This document shows positions 25,791-33,754 of a stretch of 64,000 nucleotides of DNA, in pieces (within the stretch, counting starts at the first letter, position 1; every line of letters begins with the position of its first letter). Under the pieces are notes generated by a model. The model had not been told where the DNA came from, did not search any database, and saw only the letters and a list, made by a program, of their open reading frames with translations. Source of the stretch: Anaerostipes faecalis (GTDB lineage: Bacteria > Bacillota > Clostridia > Lachnospirales > Lachnospiraceae); NCBI RefSeq assembly GCF_018982945.1, contig NZ_JABRXE010000004.1, positions 62,001 to 126,000 on the forward strand, in the 5' to 3' direction. A program made the translations under genes and the position numbers.

Positions 25791-26750
25791 ATGCTTAGGA
25801 TAGAGTATAGAGATATAAAAGATGGAGTTGAGGTTCTTCGTTGTTTTGGCAATGATTCTACGATAACATTGCCGGAAAGCATTGAAGGAAAACCAATTCT
25901 TAAAATTGGGAACTATGCTTTTTCTCAATACAAGAAAAAAGAAGAAGAAGCTAAATCCATTACCCTTGGAGCTGTTTTTGAAAATTCTGCTTTGGAAATG
26001 ATATGTGGAGATAAAGTAAGAGAAGTGTATCTTTCGTCAAAGACAGAAGAAATCGGGAAATATGCTTTTTATGGTTGTATCAATCTAGAGAAACTTGGTT
26101 TTTCCGATGCTCTTCTTCGAACAGGAACAGGAATTTTCACTGGATGTAAATTAAAAGAAATCAGGCTGGATTTATATCAGGGGAGAAAATCTGCATTAAG
26201 AGATATTGTCACTGATACAAGATTTCCGTTGAAGACTAAGCTGCTATATCATAAAAATGAGCATATAGAAGAAGTAAGTCTTATTTTTCCGGAATATTAT
26301 GAAGAAGCAGTGGAAAATACACCTGCAAGGATTATTGAGAATCATTTTCATGGAACCGGATACAAGTATCGCCAGTGCTTTTTCAGGGGAGAGGTAGATT
26401 ATGAGAAATATGATGACCTGTTTACAGAAGCAGTGGTTTTAGAGGATGAAGATATAATCAGTGATATTGCATTTGGAAGATTGTTGTATCCATATGATCT
26501 GACGGAACACCATAAACAGGAATATCTGGATTATATTAGTAGTCATCAGAGTGAAATGATGAAAGCATTGATCAATCATGAGGACATGGATGGAATTAAG
26601 ATATTTTCCTTTAAAAATATTTGGACCAGAGAATGTATAGATGAAGCAATTGATCTGGCATCAGCAAAGGGAAAAACAGAGATACTTAGTTACTTAATGG
26701 ATGAAAAGAATCGGAAATTTTCAAAGAAAAAAAAGACATTTGAATTATAG
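25791..26750 (+). CDS. BspA-type leucine-rich repeat protein
   Basis: A 319-residue cytoplasmic protein with no signal peptide. The N-terminal half has LRR_5-like units (ITLPESIEGKPILKIGNYAF, then EEIGKYAFYGCINLEKLGF and a partial unit KLKEIRLD). The C-terminal half is helical, ending in an ankyrin-like piece (IDLASAKGKTEILSYLMDE). It has no catalytic motif. It is the first gene of a three-gene unit, 11 bases before a VWA protein and then an AAA+ ATPase, so it may be the substrate-recognition part (inference). Confidence 0.75.
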   Translation: MLRIEYRDIKDGVEVLRCFGNDSTITLPESIEGKPILKIGNYAFSQYKKKEEEAKSITLGAVFENSALEMICGDKVREVYLSSKTEEIGKYAFYGCINLEKLGFSDALLRTGTGIFTGCKLKEIRLDLYQGRKSALRDIVTDTRFPLKTKLLYHKNEHIEEVSLIFPEYYEEAVENTPARIIENHFHGTGYKYRQCFFRGEVDYEKYDDLFTEAVVLEDEDIISDIAFGRLLYPYDLTEHHKQEYLDYISSHQSEMMKALINHEDMDGIKIFSFKNIWTRECIDEAIDLASAKGKTEILSYLMDEKNRKFSKKKKTFEL

Positions 26751-26761
26751 GGGAATGAAAC

Positions 26762-28078
26762 GTGGAAGAAAATTTAAATGAGCGTCTGGATCAGATTGGA
26801 AAACAGATCCTGAGAGCTACGAGAAATGAATTATATATTCATATGCGGTTTCTGGATGTGGCATTAAGCAGCTTTTTTTATGTTATGGATCCATCAGTTA
26901 CCACATTTGCCACAGATGGGAATAACATGTTTTTTCATCCGGCAGCAATCGGAGGTATGTTTCGTCAGAGCAGGATTTCCATGAATCGCAGTTATCTGCA
27001 TATGGTACTTCATTGTCTGCTCCATCATGTAACCCGGAGGAGAAAAAGAGACATACAGATGTGGAATCTGGCATGTGATATTGCAGTAGAATCTATTATG
27101 GATCACTGGTATCTGAAATGTATTCATAAGCCACAGACATGGCTTAGAAAAGATACATACAGGAAACTGGAAAAATCCATGAAGGTTATGACAGCAGAGG
27201 GAATTTACCGGCAGCTTATGGTATGGAATCAGCAGGGGAATGATCTGGAAGCAATAGGAAGGGAATTTTATTGTGATGATCATAGGTACTGGCCGGATGA
27301 TCCTCAGAAGAAGATGAATCAGGAAATTGAAAATAAATGGAAAAATATCAGTGAAAAAACAGAGACGGATATGGAGACATTTTCCAGTGAGGAATCACAG
27401 GAGTCTGGAAATTTAATGGAACAGGTTCAGGTAGAAAACAGGGAACGATATGATTATCGGGAGTTTCTGAGGAAATTTGCAACGTTAAGAGAAGAGGTGA
27501 CCATCGATCCTGATACATTTGATTATACGTTTTACACTTATGGATTATCCATGTATGGAAACATGCCGCTGATTGAGCCTCAGGAATGGAAAGAGGTGAA
27601 AAAAGTCCAGGAATTTGCCATTGTCATTGATACATCTATGTCTTGTTCAGGGGATCTGGTCAAAAAATTTCTGGAGGAAACCTATGGAGTGTTAAGTCAG
27701 CAGCAAAGTTTCTTTCATAAAGTGAATATTCATATTATTCAGTGTGATGAAGAAGTCCAGAATGATCGAAAGATTACCGATGAGCGGGAATTAAAAGAAT
27801 ATATGGAAAATCTTGAGCTTGTGGGGGAAGGCGGAACAGACTTTCGTCCTGCATTTGAATATGTGGATTCCCTGATTGAAAAAGGAGAATTTCATCAGTT
27901 AAAAGGGCTGATTTATTTTACCGATGGAAAAGGTACTTATCCGAAAAAAATGCCATCTTACGAGACTGCTTTCATTTTTATGCAGGAAGAATATGAAGAC
28001 ACACAGGTACCGCCATGGGCAATAAAACTAGTCATTGATGCACAAGATCTGGAAGAAGGAGAAGAAAATGAACATTAA
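26762..28078 (+). CDS. VWA-domain protein with degenerate metallopeptidase-like N-terminus (DUF2201-like)
   Basis: A 438-residue protein. The N-terminal part resembles putative metallopeptidases of the DUF2201 group: HMVLHCLLHHVTRRRKRD then WNLACDIAVESIM. In that group the motif is HExxH; here residue 81 is Met instead of Glu, so peptidase activity is doubtful. The C-terminal VWA-like domain has a MIDAS sequence AIVIDTSMSCSGD and a later GGTDFRPAFEYVD. It starts with GTG. Its 3' end overlaps the AAA+ gene by 11 bases. MoxR/VWA partners assemble or remodel complexes. Confidence 0.82.
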   Translation: MEENLNERLDQIGKQILRATRNELYIHMRFLDVALSSFFYVMDPSVTTFATDGNNMFFHPAAIGGMFRQSRISMNRSYLHMVLHCLLHHVTRRRKRDIQMWNLACDIAVESIMDHWYLKCIHKPQTWLRKDTYRKLEKSMKVMTAEGIYRQLMVWNQQGNDLEAIGREFYCDDHRYWPDDPQKKMNQEIENKWKNISEKTETDMETFSSEESQESGNLMEQVQVENRERYDYREFLRKFATLREEVTIDPDTFDYTFYTYGLSMYGNMPLIEPQEWKEVKKVQEFAIVIDTSMSCSGDLVKKFLEETYGVLSQQQSFFHKVNIHIIQCDEEVQNDRKITDERELKEYMENLELVGEGGTDFRPAFEYVDSLIEKGEFHQLKGLIYFTDGKGTYPKKMPSYETAFIFMQEEYEDTQVPPWAIKLVIDAQDLEEGEENEH

Positions 28079-29570
28079 AAGAGCAAAACAGGAAATAAAG
28101 AATTCCATTGAAGCCTATCTTCATAAAAATGAATATGGGGAATATATGATACCATCTATTCGTCAGCGACCAGTCCTTTTGATGGGACCTCCAGGAATTG
28201 GAAAGACACAGATTATGGAGCAGATTGCAAAAGAATGTCAGATTGGTCTGGTAGCATACACCATTACTCATCATACAAGACAGAGTGCGGTGGGACTCCC
28301 TTTTATTAAAGAAAAGGAATATGGTGGACAGACTTATTCTGTAACGGAATATACTATGAGCGAGATTATAGCATCAGTTTATAACAAAATTGAGCAGACA
28401 GGGATGAAAGAGGGTATTCTGTTTATTGATGAAATAAATTGTGTATCCGAGACTTTAGCACCGACCATGCTCCAGTTTCTGCAATGTAAAATGTTTGGAA
28501 ATCAAAGTGTACCGGAAGGCTGGATTATCGTAGCAGCAGGAAATCCGCCGGAATATAATAAATCTGTTCGGGAGTTTGATGTGGTAACACTGGACAGAAT
28601 CAAAAGAATCGATGTGGAAGCAGATTATGAGGTATGGAAAGAATATGCATATAAAACAGGAATTCATCCATCGATTCTTGCGTACCTTGAGATAAAAAAA
28701 GATTGTTTCTATCGAATGGAAACTACAATTGATGGAAAGGCTTTTGTTACAGCCAGAGGATGGGAAGACCTTTCACAGCTGATCTGGGTATATGAAAATC
28801 TTGATAAATCCATTGACAGGGAAGTGGTTTATCAATATCTTCAGCATCAGAAAATAGCAAAAGACTTTGCCAATTATTATGAATTATATAAGAAATACCG
28901 AAAGGATTATGGAATTGAGCGAATTCTTAAAGGGGAGTTCCATAGTGAAACGATCAATCGTTTAAAATTTGCAGCATTTGACGAAAAACTAAGTGTAGTC
29001 AGTTTATTAAATGGAAAACTTGCAGAAATGTTTAAAAGCTGTTTTATAACAGATGCCTATGTAACAGAATTATTCCAGTGTTTAAAAGATTTTAAATCCA
29101 ATGGATCCATGGAGCAGACTTTAGAAACAGCAAAATCTGTTTTTGAGCAAAAGAAAAAGGCAGAGCAGCTATTAAAGCAGGAAGAGTATATCAGAAAGGA
29201 TGTCATTCATAAGCTGGAAACATATCAGAAAATGATTATGGAAGAACATCTGGATTCTGAAGATGCCTTTGAAGCTGTAAGGGAGGATTTCAATAAAGAA
29301 ACTGTTCGTAGAGAAGAAGAGATTGACGAAACATCAAGAGCATTGGAACATGCATTTGATTTTATGGAACAGGCTTTTGGTGAAAGTCAGGAAATGGTCG
29401 TATTTGTAACAGAATTAAATGTAAATTATTACAGTGTACAGTTTATTAAAGAAAATGGATGTGATAAATATTACCAGTATAATAAAGGTCTTTTGTTTGA
29501 TGAGCAGCAGGAGCAGATACTGGAAGATTTAAATGATATAGAACAGAAAATAGAAGGAACTTTAGTTTAG
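28068..29570 (+). CDS. MoxR/RavA-like AAA+ ATPase
   Basis: A 500-residue AAA+ ATPase. Walker A is GPPGIGKTQIMEQ (about residues 36-48) and Walker B is ILFIDEINCVSETLAP. TARGWEDLSQLIW lies in the lid region. The last 170 residues are a charged helical, probably coiled-coil, extension. The architecture fits MoxR-type ATPases, which pair with VWA proteins such as ViaA or CoxE. Start chosen at the ATG at 28068 inside the end of the VWA gene, after AAGAAGGAG; this overlap implies coupled synthesis of the pair. Confidence 0.85.
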   Translation: MNIKRAKQEIKNSIEAYLHKNEYGEYMIPSIRQRPVLLMGPPGIGKTQIMEQIAKECQIGLVAYTITHHTRQSAVGLPFIKEKEYGGQTYSVTEYTMSEIIASVYNKIEQTGMKEGILFIDEINCVSETLAPTMLQFLQCKMFGNQSVPEGWIIVAAGNPPEYNKSVREFDVVTLDRIKRIDVEADYEVWKEYAYKTGIHPSILAYLEIKKDCFYRMETTIDGKAFVTARGWEDLSQLIWVYENLDKSIDREVVYQYLQHQKIAKDFANYYELYKKYRKDYGIERILKGEFHSETINRLKFAAFDEKLSVVSLLNGKLAEMFKSCFITDAYVTELFQCLKDFKSNGSMEQTLETAKSVFEQKKKAEQLLKQEEYIRKDVIHKLETYQKMIMEEHLDSEDAFEAVREDFNKETVRREEEIDETSRALEHAFDFMEQAFGESQEMVVFVTELNVNYYSVQFIKENGCDKYYQYNKGLLFDEQQEQILEDLNDIEQKIEGTLV

Positions 29571-29681
29571 TTCCTTCTATATTTCTGCTGGTTTCGGGGC
29601 ATAATCTTTTCTGGGTATCTAAGCACCATAGATAGATGTATGAAAGAAATATATGAATATCAATAGAATATAAAAAAACTG

Positions 29682-29710
29682 TTGACAGAATAGATGAAAT
29701 GGGGTACAAT
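29682..29710 (+). promoter_or_regulatory. Promoter of tRNA-Gly(GCC)
   Basis: A perfect TTGACA, a 17-base spacer and TACAAT, 25 bases upstream of the tRNA. Confidence 0.75.
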
Positions 29711-29734
29711 CATCATTGTCTGAAAAACAGATAT

Positions 29735-29807
29735 GCGATAGTGGCGTAGTTGGTAACGCGCGACCTTGCCAAGGTCGAGACCGCGGGTTCGAGCCCCGTC
29801 TATCGCT
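29735..29807 (+). tRNA. tRNA-Gly (anticodon GCC)
   Basis: A 73-base class I tRNA with acceptor stem GCGATAG/CTATCGC, anticodon loop CTTGCCAAG (GCC) and T arm GCGGGTTCGAGCCCCGT. CCA is not encoded; T tracts follow. Confidence 0.93.
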
Positions 29808-29817
29808 TTTTTATTTT

Positions 29818-29844
29818 AACCCACGTTTTGCGTGGGTTTTTTTA
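29818..29844 (+). terminator. Terminator after tRNA-Gly
   Basis: AACCCACG, a short loop and CGTGGGTT, followed by TTTTTATT. Confidence 0.88.
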
Positions 29845-29905
29845 TTACATAGGAAATTCTTTTAAATTTCCTATATAACCAAAACGCTCCATGCCAATGG
29901 CAGCG
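29845..29905. repeat. Modular palindromic repeat, decayed copy C
   Basis: Module 1 is nearly complete (TTACATAGGAAATT paired with AAATTTCCTATATAA). Module 2 is reduced to an ACGCTCCATGCCAATGGCAG remnant that keeps the GCTCC start. It again follows a tRNA terminator. Confidence 0.65.
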
Positions 29906-29916
29906 ATGATATCTTC

Positions 29917-29945
29917 TTGAGTTTTTTTCTGGAACTGCGTATAAT
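29917..29945 (+). promoter_or_regulatory. Promoter of the rhodanese-TtcA gene
   Basis: TTGAGT, a 17-base spacer and a perfect TATAAT, 52 bases before the start codon. Confidence 0.65.
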
Positions 29946-29997
29946 AAAGAAAGCCTATTGAAACAGTAGGAATAAAAGAAAGGGAATAGAAAAACTC

Positions 29998-31173
29998 ATG
30001 GAGCAGAATTTATTGGATATAGATTACAAAGAAATTAGCCGGCTTCGTCCGGAGAAATATCAGCTGATTGATATTCGAGAGGAGACTTCAGTTGCATATG
30101 GGATGATTCCAGGAGCAGTTCATATTCCAGAACATGAAATATGGGATAGAATGCAGGAATTTGAGACCGGTAAGAAAATAATTCTATATTGCATGAAAGG
30201 GATATTCAGTCAGAAAATAGCAAAAAAACTTAGAGAGAAGGGAATTGATGCCTATAGTCTGGCAAAAGGATATACAGGGTGGCTTTTGGAAAGTATGAGA
30301 GACCAGCAGGAGCAGAAGGCAGAAGATCTTGAGGAGAGAAGAAAGGATATAGAAAAGAGCATTCAGAAGAAGTTCAAAAAGAAATTGTTTTCCAGATTTG
30401 CAAAGGCAATTAACCGATATGAATTGGTTAAGGAAAACGATAAGATTGCAGTTTGTATTTCTGGTGGAAAAGATTCTATGCTTATGGCAAAATTATTTCA
30501 GGAGCTTAAACGGCATAATAAATTTCCTTTTGAAGTAGAATATCTGGTGATGGATCCTGGATATAGTGAAGCCAATCGAAAAGTAATTGAAAACAATGCT
30601 AAGCTTTTGAATATCCCGATTACTATTTTTGAATCGGATATTTTTGATGCAGTGTATGAAATTGAAAAATCACCTTGCTATTTATGTGCCAGAATGCGAA
30701 GAGGTTATTTATACAGCAAGGCAAAAGAGCTTGGATGTAATAAGATTGCCTTAGGACATCATTATGATGATGTAATCGAAACAATTTTAATGGGAATGCT
30801 TTATGGAGGACAGGTACAGACGATGATGCCTAAACTGCATAGTACTAATTTTGAAGGAATGGAGCTGATTCGTCCGTTATATCTGATTCGTGAGGAAGAT
30901 ATTAAACACTGGAGAGACTATAATAATCTGCATTTTATTCAATGTGCCTGCCGGTTTACTGATACATGTACCACGTGCCGGTCTGATGGAAGCAGTGTCT
31001 CCAAACGAATGGAGATTAAGAGGATGATTGCAGATATGAAAAAAACAAATCCTTTTGTAGAAAGTAATATTTTTAAAAGTGTAGAAAATGTTAATCTCAG
31101 TACTATTGTGGCCTATAAAGAAAATGGCATAAAACATCACTTTTTAGATGACTATGAATATCCGAAAAATTAG
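29998..31173 (+). CDS. Rhodanese-TtcA fusion (tRNA thiolation-type PP-loop protein)
   Basis: A 391-residue two-domain protein. Residues about 10-100 form a rhodanese domain with the candidate persulfide Cys65 in ILYCMKG. Residues 140-391 form a TtcA-like PP-loop ATPase with SGGKDS (155-160), the iron-sulfur type CYLCARMRRG pair, LGHHYDDVIET and a later CRFTDTCTTCRSDG. TtcA makes 2-thiocytidine in tRNA using a 4Fe-4S cluster. The fusion would couple sulfur delivery with tRNA thiolation (inference). The start follows AGAAAGGGA. Confidence 0.85.
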   Translation: MEQNLLDIDYKEISRLRPEKYQLIDIREETSVAYGMIPGAVHIPEHEIWDRMQEFETGKKIILYCMKGIFSQKIAKKLREKGIDAYSLAKGYTGWLLESMRDQQEQKAEDLEERRKDIEKSIQKKFKKKLFSRFAKAINRYELVKENDKIAVCISGGKDSMLMAKLFQELKRHNKFPFEVEYLVMDPGYSEANRKVIENNAKLLNIPITIFESDIFDAVYEIEKSPCYLCARMRRGYLYSKAKELGCNKIALGHHYDDVIETILMGMLYGGQVQTMMPKLHSTNFEGMELIRPLYLIREEDIKHWRDYNNLHFIQCACRFTDTCTTCRSDGSSVSKRMEIKRMIADMKKTNPFVESNIFKSVENVNLSTIVAYKENGIKHHFLDDYEYPKN

Positions 31174-31224
31174 TCTCCCTAAAATGGTTAAAACCTGTAA
31201 AGTTTGTGGAGAAAATCCAACGAT

Positions 31225-31312
31225 TATATCAGATGAGGGATGACTCCCGCCTCTGTAGGCGGTGAGCAACAATTATGTATCAGTGGCGGGTTTCAATCCC
31301 CCATCTGATATA
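31225..31312. repeat. Inverted-repeat element (complete copy)
   Basis: The 15-bp arms TATATCAGATGAGGG and CCCCCATCTGATATA (one mismatch) enclose a CCGCC-TCTGTA-GGCGG hairpin and a GTGGCGGG stretch. The first 53 bases occur exactly again at 32590-32642. It lies between the TtcA-like and SprT-like genes. No transposase is present, so it resembles a non-autonomous or REP-like element or a structured RNA. Confidence 0.85.
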
Positions 31313-31400
31313 CGCTCCGCGAGGATGCGCAGGAATTCGGATTGGAAGTATGTCTGCTATGCAGACCCGAATTCCGCGCCAAGACTCGCGAGCGAGTCTT
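31313..31400. repeat. Modular palindromic repeat, copy D (module 2 type)
   Basis: It starts CGCTCCGCGAGGATGCGCA, matching the frame of module 2 in copies A and B. The inner stem differs: GCGC-A-GGAATTCGG pairs with CCGAATTCC-GCGC around a GTCTGC/GCAGAC tip. It ends with a separate perfect palindrome AAGACTCGC-GA-GCGAGTCTT (31381-31400). It abuts the inverted-repeat element without a gap. Confidence 0.75.
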
Positions 31401-31456
31401 GAAAGCTTGCGGATTATGAAATTACAGCATGCAATATTTGATAGAAAGGGAAATAC

Positions 31457-31945
31457 ATGAGAGATTTACAACGAATTGCGCAGGAGTGTATCAATGAACT
31501 GGATCAGATAAATATTCCCTATGGAAATGTGGAGAAGTTTGTTTCTAATCAGCGTTTTTCAAGAACATGGGGACGTTGTCAGAAGACATCTGGCGGGTTT
31601 TTGATACAAATATCTGAAAAACTTTTACAGGATCATGTGCCAATGGAAGCTTTGAAGCAGACAATACTTCATGAAATGATTCATACCTGTCCCGGGTGCT
31701 TCAATCATCAGAGAGAGTGGAAACGGATGGCTGCATTAGTTAATGATACTTATGGATATAATATAAAAACATACTCGGATGCGGAAGAATTGGGAATGTC
31801 TCCAGTTGTCAGAAAAGTAAAGCATCGTTTTGTGTGCACAGGATGTGGACTGGTGATTGAAAGGCAGAAAGAAAGTAAGTTTACAAAAAATTATAAAAAA
31901 TATTATTGCAGCAGATGTAAGGGAAGATTTCAGAAAGAATTTTGA
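31457..31945 (+). CDS. SprT-like zinc metallopeptidase domain protein
   Basis: A 162-residue SprT-domain protein. The Zn site HEMIH is in TILHEMIHTCPGC, with a third His in FNHQREWKR. A C-terminal zinc ribbon follows (CTGCGLV and CSRCKGRF). The family includes SprT and Spartan-type proteases, whose bacterial members are largely uncharacterised. The start follows AGAAAGGGA. It lies between two copies of the same repeat. Confidence 0.85.
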   Translation: MRDLQRIAQECINELDQINIPYGNVEKFVSNQRFSRTWGRCQKTSGGFLIQISEKLLQDHVPMEALKQTILHEMIHTCPGCFNHQREWKRMAALVNDTYGYNIKTYSDAEELGMSPVVRKVKHRFVCTGCGLVIERQKESKFTKNYKKYYCSRCKGRFQKEF

Positions 31946-32038
31946 TTTTCCTCAAAAAGACTGATTGTAAGATATTCTTGTATATAATGAATAACATGTT
32001 ACAATAAATAATAAAATAATAGAAAGGCAGGGAACTAG

Positions 32039-32566
32039 ATGGGAGAAACATTAACAGCAATTAAAGATAGAAGAAGTGTGCGTAAATTCAAATCTGATAT
32101 GATTCCAAAAGAGATTATAAACCAGATTATAGAAGCAGGTACATATGCAGCGACAGGAATGGACAGACAGTCGCCAATTATTATTGCAGTAACTAATAAG
32201 GAACTTAGAGATAAACTGTCAAAAATGAATGCAGTATTTATGGGAAAAGATGAAAGCTTTGATCCTTTTTATGGTGCACCTGTGGTTTTAATCGTTCTTG
32301 CAAATAAAGCAATGCCAACATATATTTATGATGGAAGTCTTGTTATGGGAAATCTCATGGTGGCAGCACAAGATCTGGGAATCGGCAGCTGCTGGATTCA
32401 TCGTGCAAAAGAAGAATTTGAATCTGAAGAAGGTAAGAAAATTTTAAAGGAACTTGGAATTGAGGGAGAATATGAAGGAATCGGACATTGTGTTTTAGGA
32501 TATGCAGATACTCCGAAAACAGAAGCTTCTCCAAGAAAAGATTCTTATGTTTACTATATAGAATAA
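32039..32566 (+). CDS. Nitroreductase-family FMN oxidoreductase
   Basis: A 175-residue nitroreductase-fold flavoprotein: the N-terminal FMN-binding IKDRRSVRKFKSDMIPKE, ATGMDRQSP and the C-terminal GIGHCVLGYAD. It would reduce nitro or quinone compounds with NAD(P)H; the natural substrate is unknown. The start follows GAAAGGCAGG. A copy of the 53-bp repeat and a terminator follow. Confidence 0.9.
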   Translation: MGETLTAIKDRRSVRKFKSDMIPKEIINQIIEAGTYAATGMDRQSPIIIAVTNKELRDKLSKMNAVFMGKDESFDPFYGAPVVLIVLANKAMPTYIYDGSLVMGNLMVAAQDLGIGSCWIHRAKEEFESEEGKKILKELGIEGEYEGIGHCVLGYADTPKTEASPRKDSYVYYIE

Positions 32567-32589
32567 TTTACCTGGGCATCATTCTTTTG

Positions 32590-32642
32590 TATATCAGATG
32601 AGGGATGACTCCCGCCTCTGTAGGCGGTGAGCAACAATTATG
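32590..32642. repeat. Exact 53-bp direct repeat (truncated copy of the inverted-repeat element)
   Basis: Identical over 53 bases to 31225-31277, from TATATCAGATGAGGG to GCAACAATTATG. It lacks the right arm present in the first copy. It lies just after the nitroreductase gene. Confidence 0.92.
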
Positions 32643-32650
32643 AAAATGTT

Positions 32651-32681
32651 AAAAGGCGGATTCTGGCAGAATCCGCCTTTA
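32651..32681. terminator. Bidirectional terminator
   Basis: AAAGGCGGATTCTG, CAGAATCCGCCTTT: a near-perfect stem of about 13 bp with A and T flanks on both strands. It serves the nitroreductase gene and the convergent DUF378 gene. Confidence 0.85.
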
Positions 32682-32888
32682 TTACACATCTTTGCCACAG
32701 TGTCTGTAAAAGGTCAGTAAATATAGTCCACACAAACCAACCAGGTCATAAATAATTCTGGTAAGAGCAGTCATATTGCCAAATAGAAAAGCAACCAGAT
32801 CAAAGCGGAAAAATCCTATCAGTCCCCAGTTGATTGCACCAATTATCACAATAGTCAAAGCGGTGCAGTCTAGAAATTTGTTTCCCAT
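32682..32888 (-). CDS. DUF378 (YuzA-like) small membrane protein
   Basis: A 68-residue protein with two transmembrane helices. The DUF378 signature INWGLIGFFRFDLVAFLFG is clear, and RIIYDLVGLCGLYLL forms the second helix. Function of the family is unknown. The ATG at 32888 follows AAGGAGG on the minus strand; the longer upstream frame has no ribosome site. Confidence 0.88.
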   Translation of the reverse strand: MGNKFLDCTALTIVIIGAINWGLIGFFRFDLVAFLFGNMTALTRIIYDLVGLCGLYLLTFYRHCGKDV

Positions 32889-32950
32889 AGAAGCCTCCTT
32901 TTCATGTATCAAAAATTCTATGGATACAGTATGGCTAAAATGCATAAAAT

Positions 32951-33610
32951 TTATTCAGAAAGAATTTCACGGAAAGAACGAATCACTTTGATGACACCTG
33001 GCTTTTCTTTAAATGGGGTAAAATCTTTATCAGATGCCATGACAATAATATTGGAACATCCTGCCTGATAAGCATTTCGAATACCAGAACCGGAATCTTC
33101 AAAAATAAGACTTTTTTCAGGAGAAGATCCAAGAATATGGCAGGCATCCTGAAACATTGCAACTTTGTTTTCGTAAGTTCCATCATCATACACGATATTT
33201 TCTCTTGGAATCCAATGATCAAGATGAAAATGTTCGATAAAAAAATCAATATTTTCTTTGATTGAAGCAGATGCAATAGTAAAAGGAATTTTTTTTGCTG
33301 TTAAATAGTCAAAATATTCAGTTACACCGTCTACCAGATGAAAATTTTCTTTATCTTTGAGGCAGTTTTGACGATACAGACTTTCTTTTTTCTTTGAATA
33401 ATAATCAATCTGTTCCTGTGAAAAGGTACCGTTGGATAGCATTTCAATGTTTTTTTGATTAGGACTTCCGTTAATTTTTGTCTGCAGCTCTTCCATGGTA
33501 ATCCCGGTTCCGCGGATTTCTTTGGAAATTTCATTCCAGGCTGCAATATGTTTATCATCATCTAAAAATAAAGTTCCATTAAAATCAAAAATAATACAGT
33601 CAGTATTCAT
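32951..33610 (-). CDS. HAD-superfamily phosphatase (beta-phosphoglucomutase-like)
   Basis: A 219-residue HAD hydrolase. Motif I is IIFDFNGTLF, where the usual DxD has Asn in place of the second Asp. Motif II is FTIASAS and motif IV is SLIFEDSGSGIRNAYQAG. The cap region is helical, as in the PGMB class. It would act on a sugar phosphate or other small phosphate ester. The start at 33610 follows AAAGGAG. Confidence 0.85.
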   Translation of the reverse strand: MNTDCIIFDFNGTLFLDDDKHIAAWNEISKEIRGTGITMEELQTKINGSPNQKNIEMLSNGTFSQEQIDYYSKKKESLYRQNCLKDKENFHLVDGVTEYFDYLTAKKIPFTIASASIKENIDFFIEHFHLDHWIPRENIVYDDGTYENKVAMFQDACHILGSSPEKSLIFEDSGSGIRNAYQAGCSNIIVMASDKDFTPFKEKPGVIKVIRSFREILSE

Positions 33611-33686
33611 CTTATTAACTCCTTTCAAATATTCCATAATTGTAGCATATATTTTAGGGTCGGTAAATGTCATTTCCAGGGATTCA

Positions 33687-33715
33687 TTGCGGATTCAAAT
33701 GAAAAAGAGTATAAT
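33687..33715 (+). promoter_or_regulatory. Promoter of the HAD-HD gene pair
   Basis: TTGCGG, a 17-base spacer and a perfect TATAAT, 39 bases before the next gene. Confidence 0.6.
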
Positions 33716-33754
33716 ATTAAAAAAGTCAGTTGTTCCATGAAGGAGGAATCTTAA

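Noticed and set aside
9701-31400. Repeats considered as a CRISPR array
   Set aside because: The copies are kilobases apart, differ in sequence and have no regular spacers or cas genes.
31275-31460. Open reading frame over the repeats before the SprT-like gene
   Set aside because: It is made of palindromic repeat sequence and has no ribosome site or family match.
32951-33610. Loss of the HAD active site because DxD reads DFN
   Set aside because: The DFNGT variant keeps the nucleophile Asp and is seen in PGMB-like proteins, so I do not treat it as inactive.
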